From Codonopsis lanceolata (lineage: Eukaryota; Streptophyta; Magnoliopsida; Asterales; Campanulaceae), in NCBI GenBank assembly GCA_013146195.2, contig CM028378.1:10965350-11029349 (forward strand): a DNA stretch of 64,000 nucleotides, given 5' to 3'. The position numbers and the translations under genes are program-made. Positions 33,057 to 44,256 of this stretch are shown one piece after another (the first letter of the stretch is position 1; every line of letters starts with the position of its first letter). The notes beneath the pieces are model-generated. The model ran no database searches, was not told the origin of the DNA, and was given only the letters and a program-made list of their open reading frames with translations.

Positions 33057-34292
33057 AAATTTATATGTATCTTTCATACATCTCAAATCTAAATCGATGT
33101 ATGACGATTCACAAATAATGCATTGTGATTCAAAATTGATGCATCTAGATTGAAAAAGGTGTCAACCAACAAAAAAAATTAGTCATTTCATCGAATAGTT
33201 TACATACGTAACAACACACAACACAAAAAGACGATGAAGGTTTCGAACATATTACTTTGCTTTGGAGCTTTGATTTTCATGGCTATGGTGTCGCGTTTGG
33301 TCTGCTAGTTGGCTTTTGGATAATGTTGTTGAGTCCTTGTCAGATGTTTAGGTTAAGCATATTACTAATGTTGTAGAGTCCTTGTCGGATGCCCAAAAAA
33401 AGGTGACTTCCAAGTTTTTTTTCTTTCATTTGTTGCTTCTGCTAGCTATGTTTTGGGCTTTGACGTTGAAGATGATATATTTCACGATGCATCAATTTTG
33501 AATTACGATACGTCATTAATGAATCATGATGCATCAATTTGGATTTACGACGCAACGAATCAGAATTGTGATACAATCGATATGTTACCCAATATTTGAA
33601 ATCAGGCAATTATGCATTGCGATGTACATCACATGCCTCTGACCATTTTATTAACAGTTGCAACCATTTACTATCAATTGCAACCATCAACCACTGCATC
33701 ATCAATTTCGACCGACTTATATTTACTAGCATTAGTTGCTAGAATCAACTAGCATAAATTTTGGTTTACTTATGGTTCATTTCATAATTGCTAGTTGATG
33801 TCATAAAGGCATGTAAGTTGCCTACTTATGTTATCTAATGGTTCCCAAACCATAATTGCTAGTTGATACTTCCCAAACCATAATTGCTAGCTGATGCCAT
33901 GTAAGTTGCTTACTTATGATTCCTCTCAATTATACATCGCATCATCAATTTCATGTAATTAAGTTGCTTATTTCAAAAATATATCATATATTCTCCAACA
34001 TTCAAAATTGATGCCATAAAGGCATTTAAGTTACTTACTTATGGTTTAAAATTCAAAGTTGATGGGTCATTTCAATTATAAATCGTGATTTTTCTATACA
34101 TCAGCTAGCATAAGTTGATTGTTTCAACATGGTTTAAACATCTTCTTCACGAGGAATGTTAGTGGATTACTTGTTATGTGTCTTTGTTCCCTTTTTTTAT
34201 AAATCACCCAAATGAAAAATGACAATGGCTCCTCCCACTTATAATTTCAATCTCGGCACATTGGTTTGGAATCCTGATGCATAAATTTGGGA
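33057..34292. other. Non-coding stretch with degenerate short repeats
   Basis: Recurrent words such as AATTGCTAGTTGATG, TGATGCATCAATTT and TTGCGATGCA occur in both orientations through 33.1-34.3 kb. This looks like an old tandem or satellite-like field. No gene is supported. Confidence 0.5.
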
Positions 34293-34403
34293 ACCGTGAT
34301 GCTTCGCTATGTTACCTAGTCAATGGCATTTGCGACGCATGATTTTATGCATTGCGATGCATGAACATGAGCTTTGTGTGTGTGCCTTGGTTCATCAAGG
34401 ATA
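34293..34403. repeat. 111-bp direct repeat, left copy
   Basis: Begins ACCGTGATGCTTCGCTATGT and ends TTGGTTCATCAAGGATA. The partner at 35307-35417 has the same length and about a dozen differences. The pair brackets the tandem array at 34.7-35.3 kb. Confidence 0.88.
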
Positions 34404-34440
34404 CTTGTTATTTAGCCCGTGCTCCACACGGGTACAATGT

Positions 34441-34442
<2 letters not shown>

Positions 34443-34508
<66 letters not shown>
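34443..34508. repeat. (TA)n microsatellite
   Basis: Pure TA dinucleotides, about 66 bp, directly after a GCCCGTGCTCCACACGGGTA inverted-repeat motif at 34,415-34,434. Confidence 0.95.
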
Positions 34509-34511
<3 letters not shown>

Positions 34512-34699
34512 AATAATAACATAACTTTTGAACATAATAATTAGATTGTTAATCTTTTCTATGTCTATAATATTTTTTTTCTATTGTTACTAATATTAAA
34601 CAATTTTTTTGCCTAAATAATTTTAAAATTAACATCTAACTTGATAATAATATTAGAAGTCTTTGTGTTAAAAACTTATAAAATCATAGTTTATTGTTA

Positions 34700-35306
34700 A
34701 ACAATGTGGGACACTTATTTTCGATTTATATTGGTAATGAAAGTTTAAGTCTTTTATCTAAAGACTTTTAAAACCAACACTACATTCTAACCATGTGGTA
34801 TACATATTTTCTATTAGTAATAATAGTAGTAGATAAAAGACTTTTTAACCAACATTCATTTCTAAACAATGTAAGATACATATTTTCTATTGGTAATAAC
34901 ACAAAAATGATTTTATTTAATAACTTTTATAATCAATACTCATTTCTAAAAAATGTGAGATACAATTCTTTGTAACCAATATGAGATCCACCATCTAAAA
35001 ACTTTTTTAAATCAATATCACTTTTTTTAACTAATGTGAAATACTTCTATTCTACTGTTAATAATAGTAGACTTTTAAAATCATCATCACTCTCTAACCA
35101 ATGTGAGATACATATTCTGATTTGGTAACAATAGTAAAAGTCTTTTATCTTAAAATTTTTTATAACCAACATCTATTTCTAAATAATTTGAGATACATCT
35201 ATTCTATTATATTGATGATAAAATTAAAGTCATTTATCTAAAGACTTTTAAAACCAACATCATTTTTAACCAATGTAAGATATCTCTTCTATTAGTAATA
35301 ATAGTA
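34700..35306. repeat. Degenerate tandem repeat, about seven units of 75-110 bp
   Basis: Units contain the ordered words AATGTGAGATACATATT, CTATTGGTAATAATAGTA, AAGTCTTTTATCTAAA and ACTTTTAAAACCAACATC. Lengths vary by indels. Confidence 0.75.
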
Positions 35307-35417
35307 ACCGCGATGCTTTGCTATGTTACACAGTCAATGGTATTTGCGGCGCATGATTTTATGTATTGCGATACATGAATATGAGCTTTGTGTGTGCGCC
35401 TTGGTTCATCAAGGATA
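35307..35417. repeat. 111-bp direct repeat, right copy
   Basis: Partner of 34293-34403, beginning ACCGCGATGCTTTGCTATGT. Substitutions are mostly C/T or G/A, as expected from methylated-cytosine decay. Confidence 0.88.
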
Positions 35418-36251
35418 TTTACATCATTTTGCACTAATAGTGCCTTTTTCTAGTTAAAAACGTGGGGAATTTACCAGTTACATATTGATGGGAGGGGACC
35501 AACTCGGTTATCACCCTAAAAAAAATACTCTGTAATACGATTAGTCCCTTTTTTTCACTATTTTTTGAAGATCCCTTCTTTTTCATTATAAGTTGTTAGG
35601 AAAAAAAAATTGTCTACTTTTTACTCTATTTCCTAAGAAATAGAAAAAAATGTTTACTTTCTAATAGTTCTTTTTTTCAAAGTTGCTTTAATTATTTTAC
35701 TCTTAATTTGATCACCACTTTGATTGTTGAGCTTCACTTTTATATGAACATCCTTGAAAATACACACTATTATAATATTAGTAATAAAATCAATTATCTT
35801 TTCACAATCTGACTCATTATATTTATAGTATAGTTAATTATTTTTTTAATCTATGTGTCGGATTAAATAGTACACTTTTAAAAATTAAGGTATAATTTTT
35901 TTCATTGAAAGTGTCAAGTTTGTCAATTAACTTCTGATTTGCTTGCTTCTTTGATTAATAGGTCTCATTTTTAAACGAACAACGATAGAAAGTTCAAAGT
36001 CAAAACTACTCGCCTATTAGAACTAATTTAGAAGGTAAAAACTTAGGAAAGATTGGCTTGCGGATATTTTAAGTATTATAGATCCTCTGACTCGACCCAC
36101 CACGTGTTGGTGGGTTAAGCTGTAAAAATATGAAGCCTAGTCTTGCGAATTATAATCCATAAGATTGTTTCATAAGAGACCTACTCTTTTCTAAAAAGAT
36201 CGTGCTTGCTACAGTTACACTCAGAAGTAAAGATCAAGCATTTATGACAAT
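35418..36251. other. Non-coding stretch
   Basis: AT-rich, with no supported gene, terminus or RNA. Confidence 0.5.
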
Positions 36252-36635
36252 TAGGTCTGGTAATTGGGTGGGTTGAGTTGGATTGAAATGTGTAATGAGT
36301 TGAAACATGTTGAAACCCGTTACAACCCAAATATCAAACGGGTTGAAATGAGTTGGGTCGGAATGAGTCGAGTTGAAACGAATAACTGGTTAAAGCGAGT
36401 CGAACCAGTCTATACCCAAAATTTTCCCCCAAAAAACATCAATTTGCAGCATAAAAAATTCATGGGTCGAAATGGGTAACGGGTCCAACCCGTTTTAACC
36501 TGACACGACCCATTAATATTATTGGGTTGAAACAGATTACTGACTTCAACCCAAAAATATTAATGGGTTGAGTTGGGTAATTAGTGAGTTAGATTGAGTG
36601 GGTTAATGGGTAATGTGTTACAATTACCAAGCCTA
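36252..36635. mobile_element. GGGTTGAAA-rich foldback MITE, fuller copy
   Basis: Ends TAGGTCTGGTAATTGGG and the complement of TAGGCTTGGTAATTGTAAC form an imperfect TIR. The body aligns with 7629-7948. An 8-bp TSD is not recognisable, so the hAT assignment is tentative. Confidence 0.65.
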
Positions 36636-37043
36636 AGAAAATCTCAGTGAAACACACATTGGCCAAGAAGTTAAAGACACATATTTTGATAAACTTTAAT
36701 TAAGGTCACATGCACAATGGATTTAAAGAAAGTACAAAAAATACAATAATTTATAATATTGTTGATTTTTTTTAAACGGTGAGCCAGGTCAAACAAGACA
36801 ATTATTTTGTAACGGAAGGAGTATGTGTTTGTATATGTCTTACAAATCGATATGTTGTTGAGTGGAGACCGAATAGTAGAATTAAACGATTATTTAATTA
36901 CAATATTGATTTCTATATGTTTTTTTTTGAATCGTTCTTTTTATAAGGTTCATTTTTTAAAATTTATTCTGTTAGGAGTGTTACTTCTACTCATAAATGA
37001 GTCGATTTATTTTTTGTGCATGTTGAGTTGAGCAAAATTTGTA

Positions 37044-37299
37044 TTCTCTATGTCCCTAAATTATCGTCTTAGTTGATTCGGCGCACGATTTAAGAAAAAA
37101 ACAATTGACTTGATTATTTATATTGGTTTAATGTGTAGTTTTCATTAAAGCACATGTGTATGTGACTCATAATTAAAGTAAGGGAAAAAAGTAAGGATAA
37201 AGTGGTAAAATGGATGTTCTAAAAAGTAAATTTGAAACTGAATAATTATTTTGGAACAGACGAAAAAAAAATAGGATGATAATTTAGGAACGGATGAAG
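37044..37299. mobile_element. Stowaway-type MITE, decayed (256 bp)
   Basis: Flanked by TA. The ends TTCTCTATGTCCCTAAATTATCG and CGATAATTTAGG-type are degenerate versions of the CTCCCTCCGTCC family. The interior matches the copy at 30,871 (GATTCGGCGCACGATTTAAG, GGTTTAATGTGTAG). Confidence 0.8.
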
Positions 37300-37419
37300 T
37301 ATTAATTAAGTAAAAGTTAACGTGTCGAAAGACACCTATTAATAGAATGTTTTGTCTAGAAAAGCATCTAGTAGGTGACATTGATAATTGTGCATAAGTA
37401 GTCTTTGTGGTAAAACATA

Positions 37420-37671
37420 TTCCCCATCCCAAAATTATGGTCATATTTTTCTTTTTTGTTCGTTCAAAAATAATTATTTAGTTTGTCTTATTTGAAATTT
37501 TCTTTTCAGAACAACACTTTCACTATTTTATCATTATTTTTTTATCTTACTTTAATTATGAGCCACTTACATTTTAAAAGAAGCTACACATCAAACCAAT
37601 ATTAATAACCAAGTCAATTATTGTTCATTAATCTATTTACCAGGACAACCCAGACTATTTTGGGACGGAGG
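37420..37671. mobile_element. Stowaway-type MITE, same family, opposite orientation (252 bp)
   Basis: TA-flanked. The left end is a decayed TTCCCCATCCCAAAATTATGG and the right end is TTTTGGGACGGAGG. Internal words (CTTTAATTATGAGCCAC, CATCAAACCAATATTAAT) are the reverse of those in the copies at 30,871 and 37,044. Confidence 0.78.
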
Positions 37672-37676
37672 TAATA

Positions 37677-37945
37677 CTCCCTCCGTTTCTAAATATATGT
37701 CGTTTTGGAGCTTTTCACACAGACTAAGGAAACATATTGTAAAAACTAAACTGCCCTTATTATTTCAAACATTAATGAGGTGTTTTTTGATACGCTTATC
37801 CAACGAGTCAAACACAAGTTACGAAGTCAATAATTATGGATAGAATTAGAAAAGAAGGAAAAAAATCCTTGAAAATTGCAAAGTGACATCTATTTTAGAA
37901 TAAAAAATCTCTCCCAAAACGATATATATTATCGAACGGAGGGAG
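37677..37945. mobile_element. Stowaway-type MITE, second family (269 bp)
   Basis: Ends CTCCCTCCGTTTCTAAATAT and ...CGAACGGAGGGAG with TA TSD (37675-37676 and 37946-37947). Inner pairing words are ATATGTCGTTTTGG and CCAAAACGATATA. It lies three bases from the preceding MITE, so two insertions abut. Confidence 0.9.
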
Positions 37946-38010
37946 TATTATATTTAGTTTGTTAAGATATGCCAATAATACATAAGTTAGTCTAACCTTT
38001 GTGTATAGAC

Positions 38011-38124
38011 TAGGGGTGACAATTGGATGTTAATGGAATAACTTTGGGTTAGGCCATAATCCATTGGCCTAATGGATAATGACCTTACCCAAAGCTATCC
38101 ATCAATACCTAATTGCTACCCCTA
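38011..38124. mobile_element. hAT MITE, 114 bp, perfect 8-bp TSD
   Basis: TSD GTATAGAC at 38003-38010 and 38125-38132. Termini are TAGGGGTGACAATTGG and the complement of TAGGGGTAGCAATTAG. The body is a near-palindrome around GGCCTAATGG with no coding capacity. Confidence 0.93.
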
Positions 38125-38479
38125 GTATAGACTGTTAAATTTTTATGCGTTATTAATAATTGTAAAAGCTATTGTACGAATATAGTACTACTCCCAACTT
38201 CTTTTTCTTTTATTCAAATAAAAGGGATCAAGCACCTTGCTAGCATGAAGAAAGTACCTATCTCCTCTTGTGGATTTTTTGGCCGAAGACTAGTGATAGG
38301 TGGTCCAGAGAAAAAGTGGAGAAATTTATTTTCAAAGTAGTAGGATCTTCTTGATCCAGATGCCATACTAGGGATAAAGATCTCTAGGACATCCGCGGGA
38401 ATTGTCTTGTTACAATTTCAATATATTGAGAGTGTACTCAAGAAATTCGATGCTTTTAATCTACCTTCGGCTAAGACTC

Positions 38480-40457
38480 TGTAGACACCCCAATTTCGTA
38501 CCCCTGGTATGTGACATGATATAAAATATCAAGACCTGTTAAAACATTAACAAATGTCAAGTTACATGGTCAAAAGTGCAAAAGGACAAAGCATGATGCG
38601 CAAAAGGACGAATTGCAGGGACTAAAGTGTTCAAAATGGCATATTTTGAAAATGGGCGTGGCTACCCATTAAATTGGGCTTGGCGCCCAAAATGGAGGGG
38701 GGTGGCGCCCAAAATGCTTCTCTGTGCATTGTTCATCAAATATTTTGCCATAAAATGCAACTCTCACAACGCGATGTACAATCAAACGGAGCACAGAGAA
38801 GGAAATTAAATTCCGTCGATGTCCCTGCTTCCTCCTATAAATAGAGACACTCGGCTTCTCATTTCACACAACATTCATTCGTAAAGCTTCTCCGCGTTCT
38901 CGTTATGCTGGAGAAATAGAGAGCGACGTGAGATAGTGAGTGATCACCTCAAAAAGCCTCGAAACTCTGCCAAACCTCCGCCAAACACAAAACCAACCGG
39001 TAGAAGTGAACCTTAGCCCCCCAGCTAGGTATCCACCCTTTTTTCCGGTCCAAAAATTGTGGAAAGAGCAGTTGCTCTGCCCGATTTAAAAGGCCAAATC
39101 AGCCATAAATAAGTCGTTATTATGCCCGATTTCAGCCTACCTCAAGCCAACAAACAACAAAAAACAAACAGTTACCCCGCCCAAAACCATAGGCCGAAAG
39201 TAACTTTCCAGAGCAGTCACACTGCCCAAATTCACACAACACACAACACACAACACACAACAACAACAACAACAACAACAAAAAGACTCTCTCTCCCCGA
39301 GGGACAGAGCGAGCACACCCTAGGCTGTCTGTAAGTCTATTTTAAAGTCTTTTCATTTTTGTAATAGTATTATTTCCAATCCGGCCCAATGTAGTCATAT
39401 AAGCAGTTGTGCTGCCCGGATTTAATTAGGAAATAGTACTAAATGTAGCCGTTATTGTGGCCAAATCTTTTCAGATGTATTTGTAAATATTTGTTTTATT
39501 TATTCATTGAAGTCTTCATTTGTAAAAGTATTATTTCCAATCTGGTCCAATGTAAATATATAAGCAGTTATGCTGCCCGGATTTAGTTAGGAAATAATAC
39601 TAAATATAGCCGTTACTATGGCCAAATATTTTCAAGTATATTTGTGATTGTTTGCAAAAGAGACTGTTGCAAGTTCGTAAATAATATAGATATAATGGAT
39701 GTATTTGTAGGCAGTTAATGCTTTATTTATATGTTAAATAAATATAACAAAAAGCATACTTTAGCTAAAAACCGTTTTGAGACCGAAAGGGCGAATTGGG
39801 TGCCTAGCACCTTTCCAACTCGTAACTTAGCCTCCGAACCCGTTTTCTTTATCTTTGGTTCTTTTTCTGGTTTTGCTTTATTTTTGCCTTAAAATAAAGA
39901 TGGCGACTCTAAAAACATTTTGGATCCAGTGGGGCCTCGCAACATCTTTCTTTGCACTTTCACGTTCTCCCCTAAAAAAGGGAGAATGGGAATGGAAAGG
40001 TGATGTACTCCTATGTCCTGGTATCCCCTAAACAAGGGATAACTTGACGTAGAAAACCCAAAGCACCCATAGTGATCTGAAATAGGCCATAAGGCTATTT
40101 TCATAAAATCCATAGTGGGGGCGCTGCAACATTCCTTCCTTGCACTTTCACGTTTTCCCCTAAAAAGGGAAAATGGGAATAGAAGGGTTATGAATTCCCA
40201 TATCCTGGTATCTCCTAAACAAGGGATAACTTGATACGGGAAACCCAGAGCTCACATATTGGATCAAAAATCCATTAAAGGCAACCGAGGCGCATTCCAA
40301 TGCGCTATTCCAACAGCACTCCTCCCGCACTTTTGATTTCGTCCTCCCCTATAAAAGGGAGGCTGGAACGGGAGCAGTGGATGTCACCGCATCCGCACGG
40401 ACGCACACCCCTATCCAAGGGCGCGCGGGGCGCGGGAGCCCATCCCGGGAACCCACA
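38480..40457 (+). repeat. Solo LTR of a Tat/Ogre-like gypsy element (1,978 bp)
   Basis: Starts TGTAGACACCCCAATTTCG, ends GAACCCACA, and is flanked by the 5-bp TSD GACTC (38475-38479 and 40458-40462). Removing it with one TSD copy restores the copia reading frame. It is homologous along its length to the LTR at 57,383. A solo LTR forms by recombination between the two LTRs of a full element. Inside are a TATA box, an ACAACAACAAC leader-like tract near 39,260, and two to three tandem blocks with CTAAAAAAGGGAG-type hairpins (39,925-40,360). Confidence 0.95.
38836..38843 (+). promoter_or_regulatory. TATA box of the solo LTR
   Basis: TATAAATA followed by GAGACACTCGGC. The same box with the same following GAGAC occurs at the matching place in the second LTR (57730-57737), which marks the U3/R region and implies a transcription start about 30 bp downstream. 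Confidence 0.7.
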
Positions 40458-41260
40458 GACTCCAGTTGACTTAAATCTATATTTAGCCAAAAATAGAGGA
40501 GATCCAATATCACAGTTTAAGTATGCACAGATTATTGGCAGTTTAATGTACTTAACTAATTGTACTCTTCTTGACATAGCTTACTCGATAAGAAAGCTCG
40601 GTAGATTCACAAGTAATCCAAGTAATGACCATTGGACAGTATTGACAAGATAACTCAGGTACTTAAAACACACCTTGAGTCATTGGGTACATTACACTAG
40701 ATATCTAGCTGTATTAGAAAGATACTGTGATCCAAATTGGATATCGAACCAAACGACTCCAACTCCACTAGTGGGTACGTGTTTACCGTAGGTGGAGCAG
40801 TGTCTTGGAAATTCTCTAAACAAACTTGCATAATTTGATCCATGATGGAATCAGAGTTTATAGATACCATTAGATAAAGCCGACGAAGAAGTTGAATGGC
40901 TTAGAAATTTTTTAGGGGATATTCCATGTTGGAATAAACAAGGTCCTTTATTATGATACATTGCGATAGCATGTCAGCTATAGGGAGAGCACAAAGTTGT
41001 ATGTGCAATGGCAAGTCTCGACATATAAGTAGGAGACATAATACCATTAGACAATTGATCTCTATTGGAATAATTTCTGTTAACTATGTGAAGTAAAAGG
41101 AAAATATAGCAGATCCGTTTACAAAAGGAATAAACAAAGATCAAATGTACCAAGCAGTTAGAGGAATGGGTCTAAAACCCACACTAAAAAAAGTTCATAG
41201 TGGTAACTCAATCATGATGAGTGGAGATCCCACAAACTTGGTTCAATGAGACAACTACGT

Positions 41261-42520
41261 TGTTAGTCCCAACAAGCACAATACTAGGCTAGATGGGGGG
41301 GGGGGTTGAATAGTCTAGTTACACTTAAAAACATTCAAGGCAATGTTCCAAAAATGTAGGATGAAAACTATAGAAGTTAGAGCCGTGGAAAGAACACTAG
41401 GAACCAATCACCAAGTCTGTTGATAAGAACTACAGGCAGACTTGCAGTGCGTCTTAATTTGCAATCAAGGAGTCAAGATGTAACAGATAGATAAACATTT
41501 ATGAAAGCAATATGGAAATTGTAAAGAACACAATGATTTTGAGATGGTCCGTACTGTAAAATAGTACTACGTCCACCACCAAAGCAGTCAACCTTGGATT
41601 TGAAAGTACACTATGTTTTATACTAGATATATTACAGAAATCTCTAACGGATTGTGTACAAAATATTTGACTTGTGTTTGGTGGGTGGTTAGTGAATATT
41701 TAGAAAACAGATAATCATTTTGCCATAAGAAAAGCTAAGATAACAACAAGAAAGAATAAGATGAATGCTAGAGAATGAATAATCTTCTTGCTGTTGGTGA
41801 GTACTTCACAGATCTGATGAAGATGACTTGAATGCACTGAAGATTGAACTTGCAAGCTGTTGTGTAGATTCAGAGCAATGGCGAAGAACTCTGTATTTCT
41901 AGACAGCTTCTTCATCTTCAAGCGTAGTATATATATGAGTGATGATGATCTTGAGACCGTTGTGAAACAAGGAGGGGACAGCCGCAACTTGGAGTTTGAT
42001 GATTCCTCAAACAATGAGAAAGTATTACAGTTTTTCCTTGAATCGATGTAGAGCATTGTCTTGGAGTTGTGGTAGATTCCTTTTGTCTAGGTAGTGGAGG
42101 CGTGCCCCACATTGTGCACTAGTTGGAATATTCCAACATTTGTCTTGGAACAATGATAGTGGGAACCCCACTACATAGGAATCCTTAATATTGATATCTT
42201 CAATAACTCCACTAAGAGATGTCTTCAAATAAATATTCCAAGAAAATATTTATGTCTGAAATTCAAATAGCTTGGACATCTTTGACCTTTGACTTATGAT
42301 GGGACAGCCAGCTGGCACGCAGAATGAAGTTTGCTAGTGGAGCTGCTGTGACAATGCTGAAGGCTCTGATGAAGTCTGTCGATCAAGTCTGCTGGTCAAG
42401 TGGTGGGGCGCTTGATGAGGTCTATCGATCTTGCGAAGAGTCCAACAATCTTTTCTAAAGGCAAAATTCTATACACAGTTGTCATGCTAACTAGTACGAA
42501 GTCATTTAGCCACTAAGCAT
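41261..42520 (+). repeat. Copia (SIRE-like) LTR or LTR-like segment A
   Basis: Begins TGTTAGTCCCAACAAGCACA then a G-run and GGTTGAATAGTC. It aligns with 56169-57382 at the start, at GAAGACTTTCAAAG/GTACTACGTCCACCACCAA, and at the end (AGGCAAARTTCTATAC then GTTGTCAYGCTAA). It lies directly after the copia RNase H, so it could be that element's 3' LTR or an independent insertion. The 3' boundary is approximate; no TSD was found. Confidence 0.55.
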
Positions 42521-42967
42521 AGAACCTAATGTAATGTATGATCTAAATAACATAATGAGAAATAACAATCTCCTCATATTTGCATATGGTCATCATTACT
42601 ACAAATGAGGGCTATGAAAACTTTAATGCTTAGGGAAAGATAATAACATGTCAGAAGAGTTTGAAATTTTTATAATTGTAGACGTGCCTCTATCCTAAAG
42701 AAAGCCTCAAATGTAACGTCTAATGTAAGTGCATACAAGATAAGACCATTAGATAGCAAGCACAAGGAGATCAAAGCAATATTGTTTAAATAAATTAAAA
42801 CAAGATGTTTAAATTCCAAGCATAAATATAACACTTAAAAGCACATATGGAATTAAAACATATGAGTTTTGAAAATATAACTGTATTTCAAACCAGATGT
42901 TTAAATGTACAAAGATTTTATTAATACAAAGATAGATACAAAGGAAGATACTGACTGTTAGAAATTT
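42521..42967. other. Non-coding stretch
   Basis: AT-rich sequence between the LTR-like segment and the minus-strand ORF. Nothing recognisable. Confidence 0.45.
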
Positions 42968-43534
42968 TTACCATGGTCTTTTTCCATTGCTTTTGTCAGC
43001 AGCTTTTTGATCTTTACGTCTACTCTTGAGTTCTTCAACTCTTCTGGCGTAATCTTCGTCGGTATGCTGATGTCTGATGGAACGAGAACGGTAGTCAAGT
43101 TCTTCTCGAAGTCTGTTGATCTCGTCCATCAGCACAGTGTTCATAGATCTCATTCGTCTCTCCTCCATGATGGCCAGATCACGATCTCGCTCGGCAGCAA
43201 TTCTCTCTTGAGTTTCCTTCTGCAGGTGGTCTCTGATTTCAATGATGGGTGGGCAACCATGAGCAAGATGGAGGGTGAAGTTATTGAAAAGCTGGTAGAA
43301 GAGTGTAGACAGTACGCGCATAGTCTCATTCCGCTGAGCTTCCATATTGATCTTTAGATCGATAGACTCGTGCCTGAACTCCCCAAATCTTAACCAAACA
43401 TCATCCTGGAATTGTCGTAAGATGTTGGAGTATCTGGCGGCGGACTTGGATGACTCGACAGCTACTTCGACAGCAGCGGTGGAGATGCTGGTTAATTCTC
43501 CAAGCCAAGTATAGTTTACACCCAGTCTGTTCAT
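42968..43534 (-). CDS. Coiled-coil ORF, probably element-derived (188 codons)
   Basis: Open from ATG 43534 to TAG; the frame stays open upstream for about 27 more codons without another ATG. The second half is a charged helix with heptad-like spacing (ERDRDLAIMEERRMRSMNTV, DEINRLREELDYRSRSI) and the C-terminus is basic (KSRRKDQKAADKSNGKRP). There is no signal peptide or membrane segment. Tracts such as the N-terminal STAAVEVAVESSKSA and the coiled coil recall accessory or Gag-like ORFs of plant retroelements, but I cannot name a family. It lies between LTR-like sequence and GC-rich repeat debris, opposite in strand to its surroundings. An intact frame of this length in decayed DNA is notable. 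Confidence 0.5.
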   Translation of the reverse strand: MNRLGVNYTWLGELTSISTAAVEVAVESSKSAARYSNILRQFQDDVWLRFGEFRHESIDLKINMEAQRNETMRVLSTLFYQLFNNFTLHLAHGCPPIIEIRDHLQKETQERIAAERDRDLAIMEERRMRSMNTVLMDEINRLREELDYRSRSIRHQHTDEDYARRVEELKSRRKDQKAADKSNGKRPW

Positions 43535-44256
43535 GATTTCTTCATTGTTGGCCAGATTGGGAGTAGAAGAAAAGAAAATTGATAGCCATGGGAGAGGAAT
43601 GAGGAGATTCTCTCATCTAACTTTTTCGGGTCCTATGGAAAAGAGTAAACAAGTAAAGACCGAAAGAGGTTAAAGGTTTGGAACCTAGTTGTGGAAATAA
43701 ATAAAATATTCAGGTGAATTTAGGGTTTGGAGCCCATATTTTTTGTGGTTGGTGGCGGTGGTTTTGATAGTGGTGATAGAACAAATGGTGGCTTAGCTAG
43801 AGACGAAGAGATCGAGAAGAAGAATATTTGTAACCAAATAATAATAAATAATATGATAAAATTGGACAAATAACAACATGTATTAAAGTGGGGCTGTGGG
43901 TGCCCCGGAATGTCGCCGCGCCCCGCGCACCCTTGGTTAGGGAAATGCGGCGTGTGGTGCAGACACCACGCTTTCCAAGAAAGCAGAAAAGTCTGGAAAG
44001 CCGAAAAATCCAGAAAAGTCAGGCAACTCAAAGATCATACACAACAATTCAGGACTAGGGGCTTTCAAATGCCAGGGATTTCTCTTTTGCCCATATTAAT
44101 GCTTACAGGCTACAGTCCATCCTTGCAAAAATATGTTCACGAATCTATTTGGTCTCAGTTATTTCAAAGGTCCAACCAAGTCCTCAAAATCAAACTTTCC
44201 GAAGGTATCTATCTATATTCAAGTCTAATAAATTCTTGTTTCTCCTACATTAGCTT
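43535..44256. other. Element debris left of CACTA-2
   Basis: Contains a GC-rich patch (about 43,890-43,960, GGAATGTCGCCGCGCCCCGC) and sequence continuous with that right of CACTA-2 (51,972 onward), since the TSD joins them. It is probably part of the gypsy-derived block. No gene is supported. Confidence 0.5.

Larger units (their letters stand above)
38320..41260 (+). pseudogene. Ty1/copia reverse transcriptase-RNase H relic, split by a solo LTR
   Basis: Before the solo LTR the frame reads DAILGIKISRTSAGIVLLQF then QYIESVLKKFDAFNLPSAKT. After it the same frame resumes as PVDLNLYLAKNRGDPISQ, then IIGSLMYLTNCTLLDIAYS, the classic copia RT C-terminus. RNase H follows with many stops (DKADEEVEWLRNFLGDIP, then GMGLKP near the end). 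Gag, protease and integrase are absent, and no start is identifiable. With several in-frame stops it is an old inactive relic. Reverse transcriptase and RNase H would have copied element RNA in cytoplasmic particles. Left and right limits are approximate. Confidence 0.9.

Noticed and set aside
43007..43357. Plus-strand ORF of 116 codons
   Set aside because: It is the antisense shadow of the coiled-coil ORF at 42968-43534, whose composition is more protein-like.
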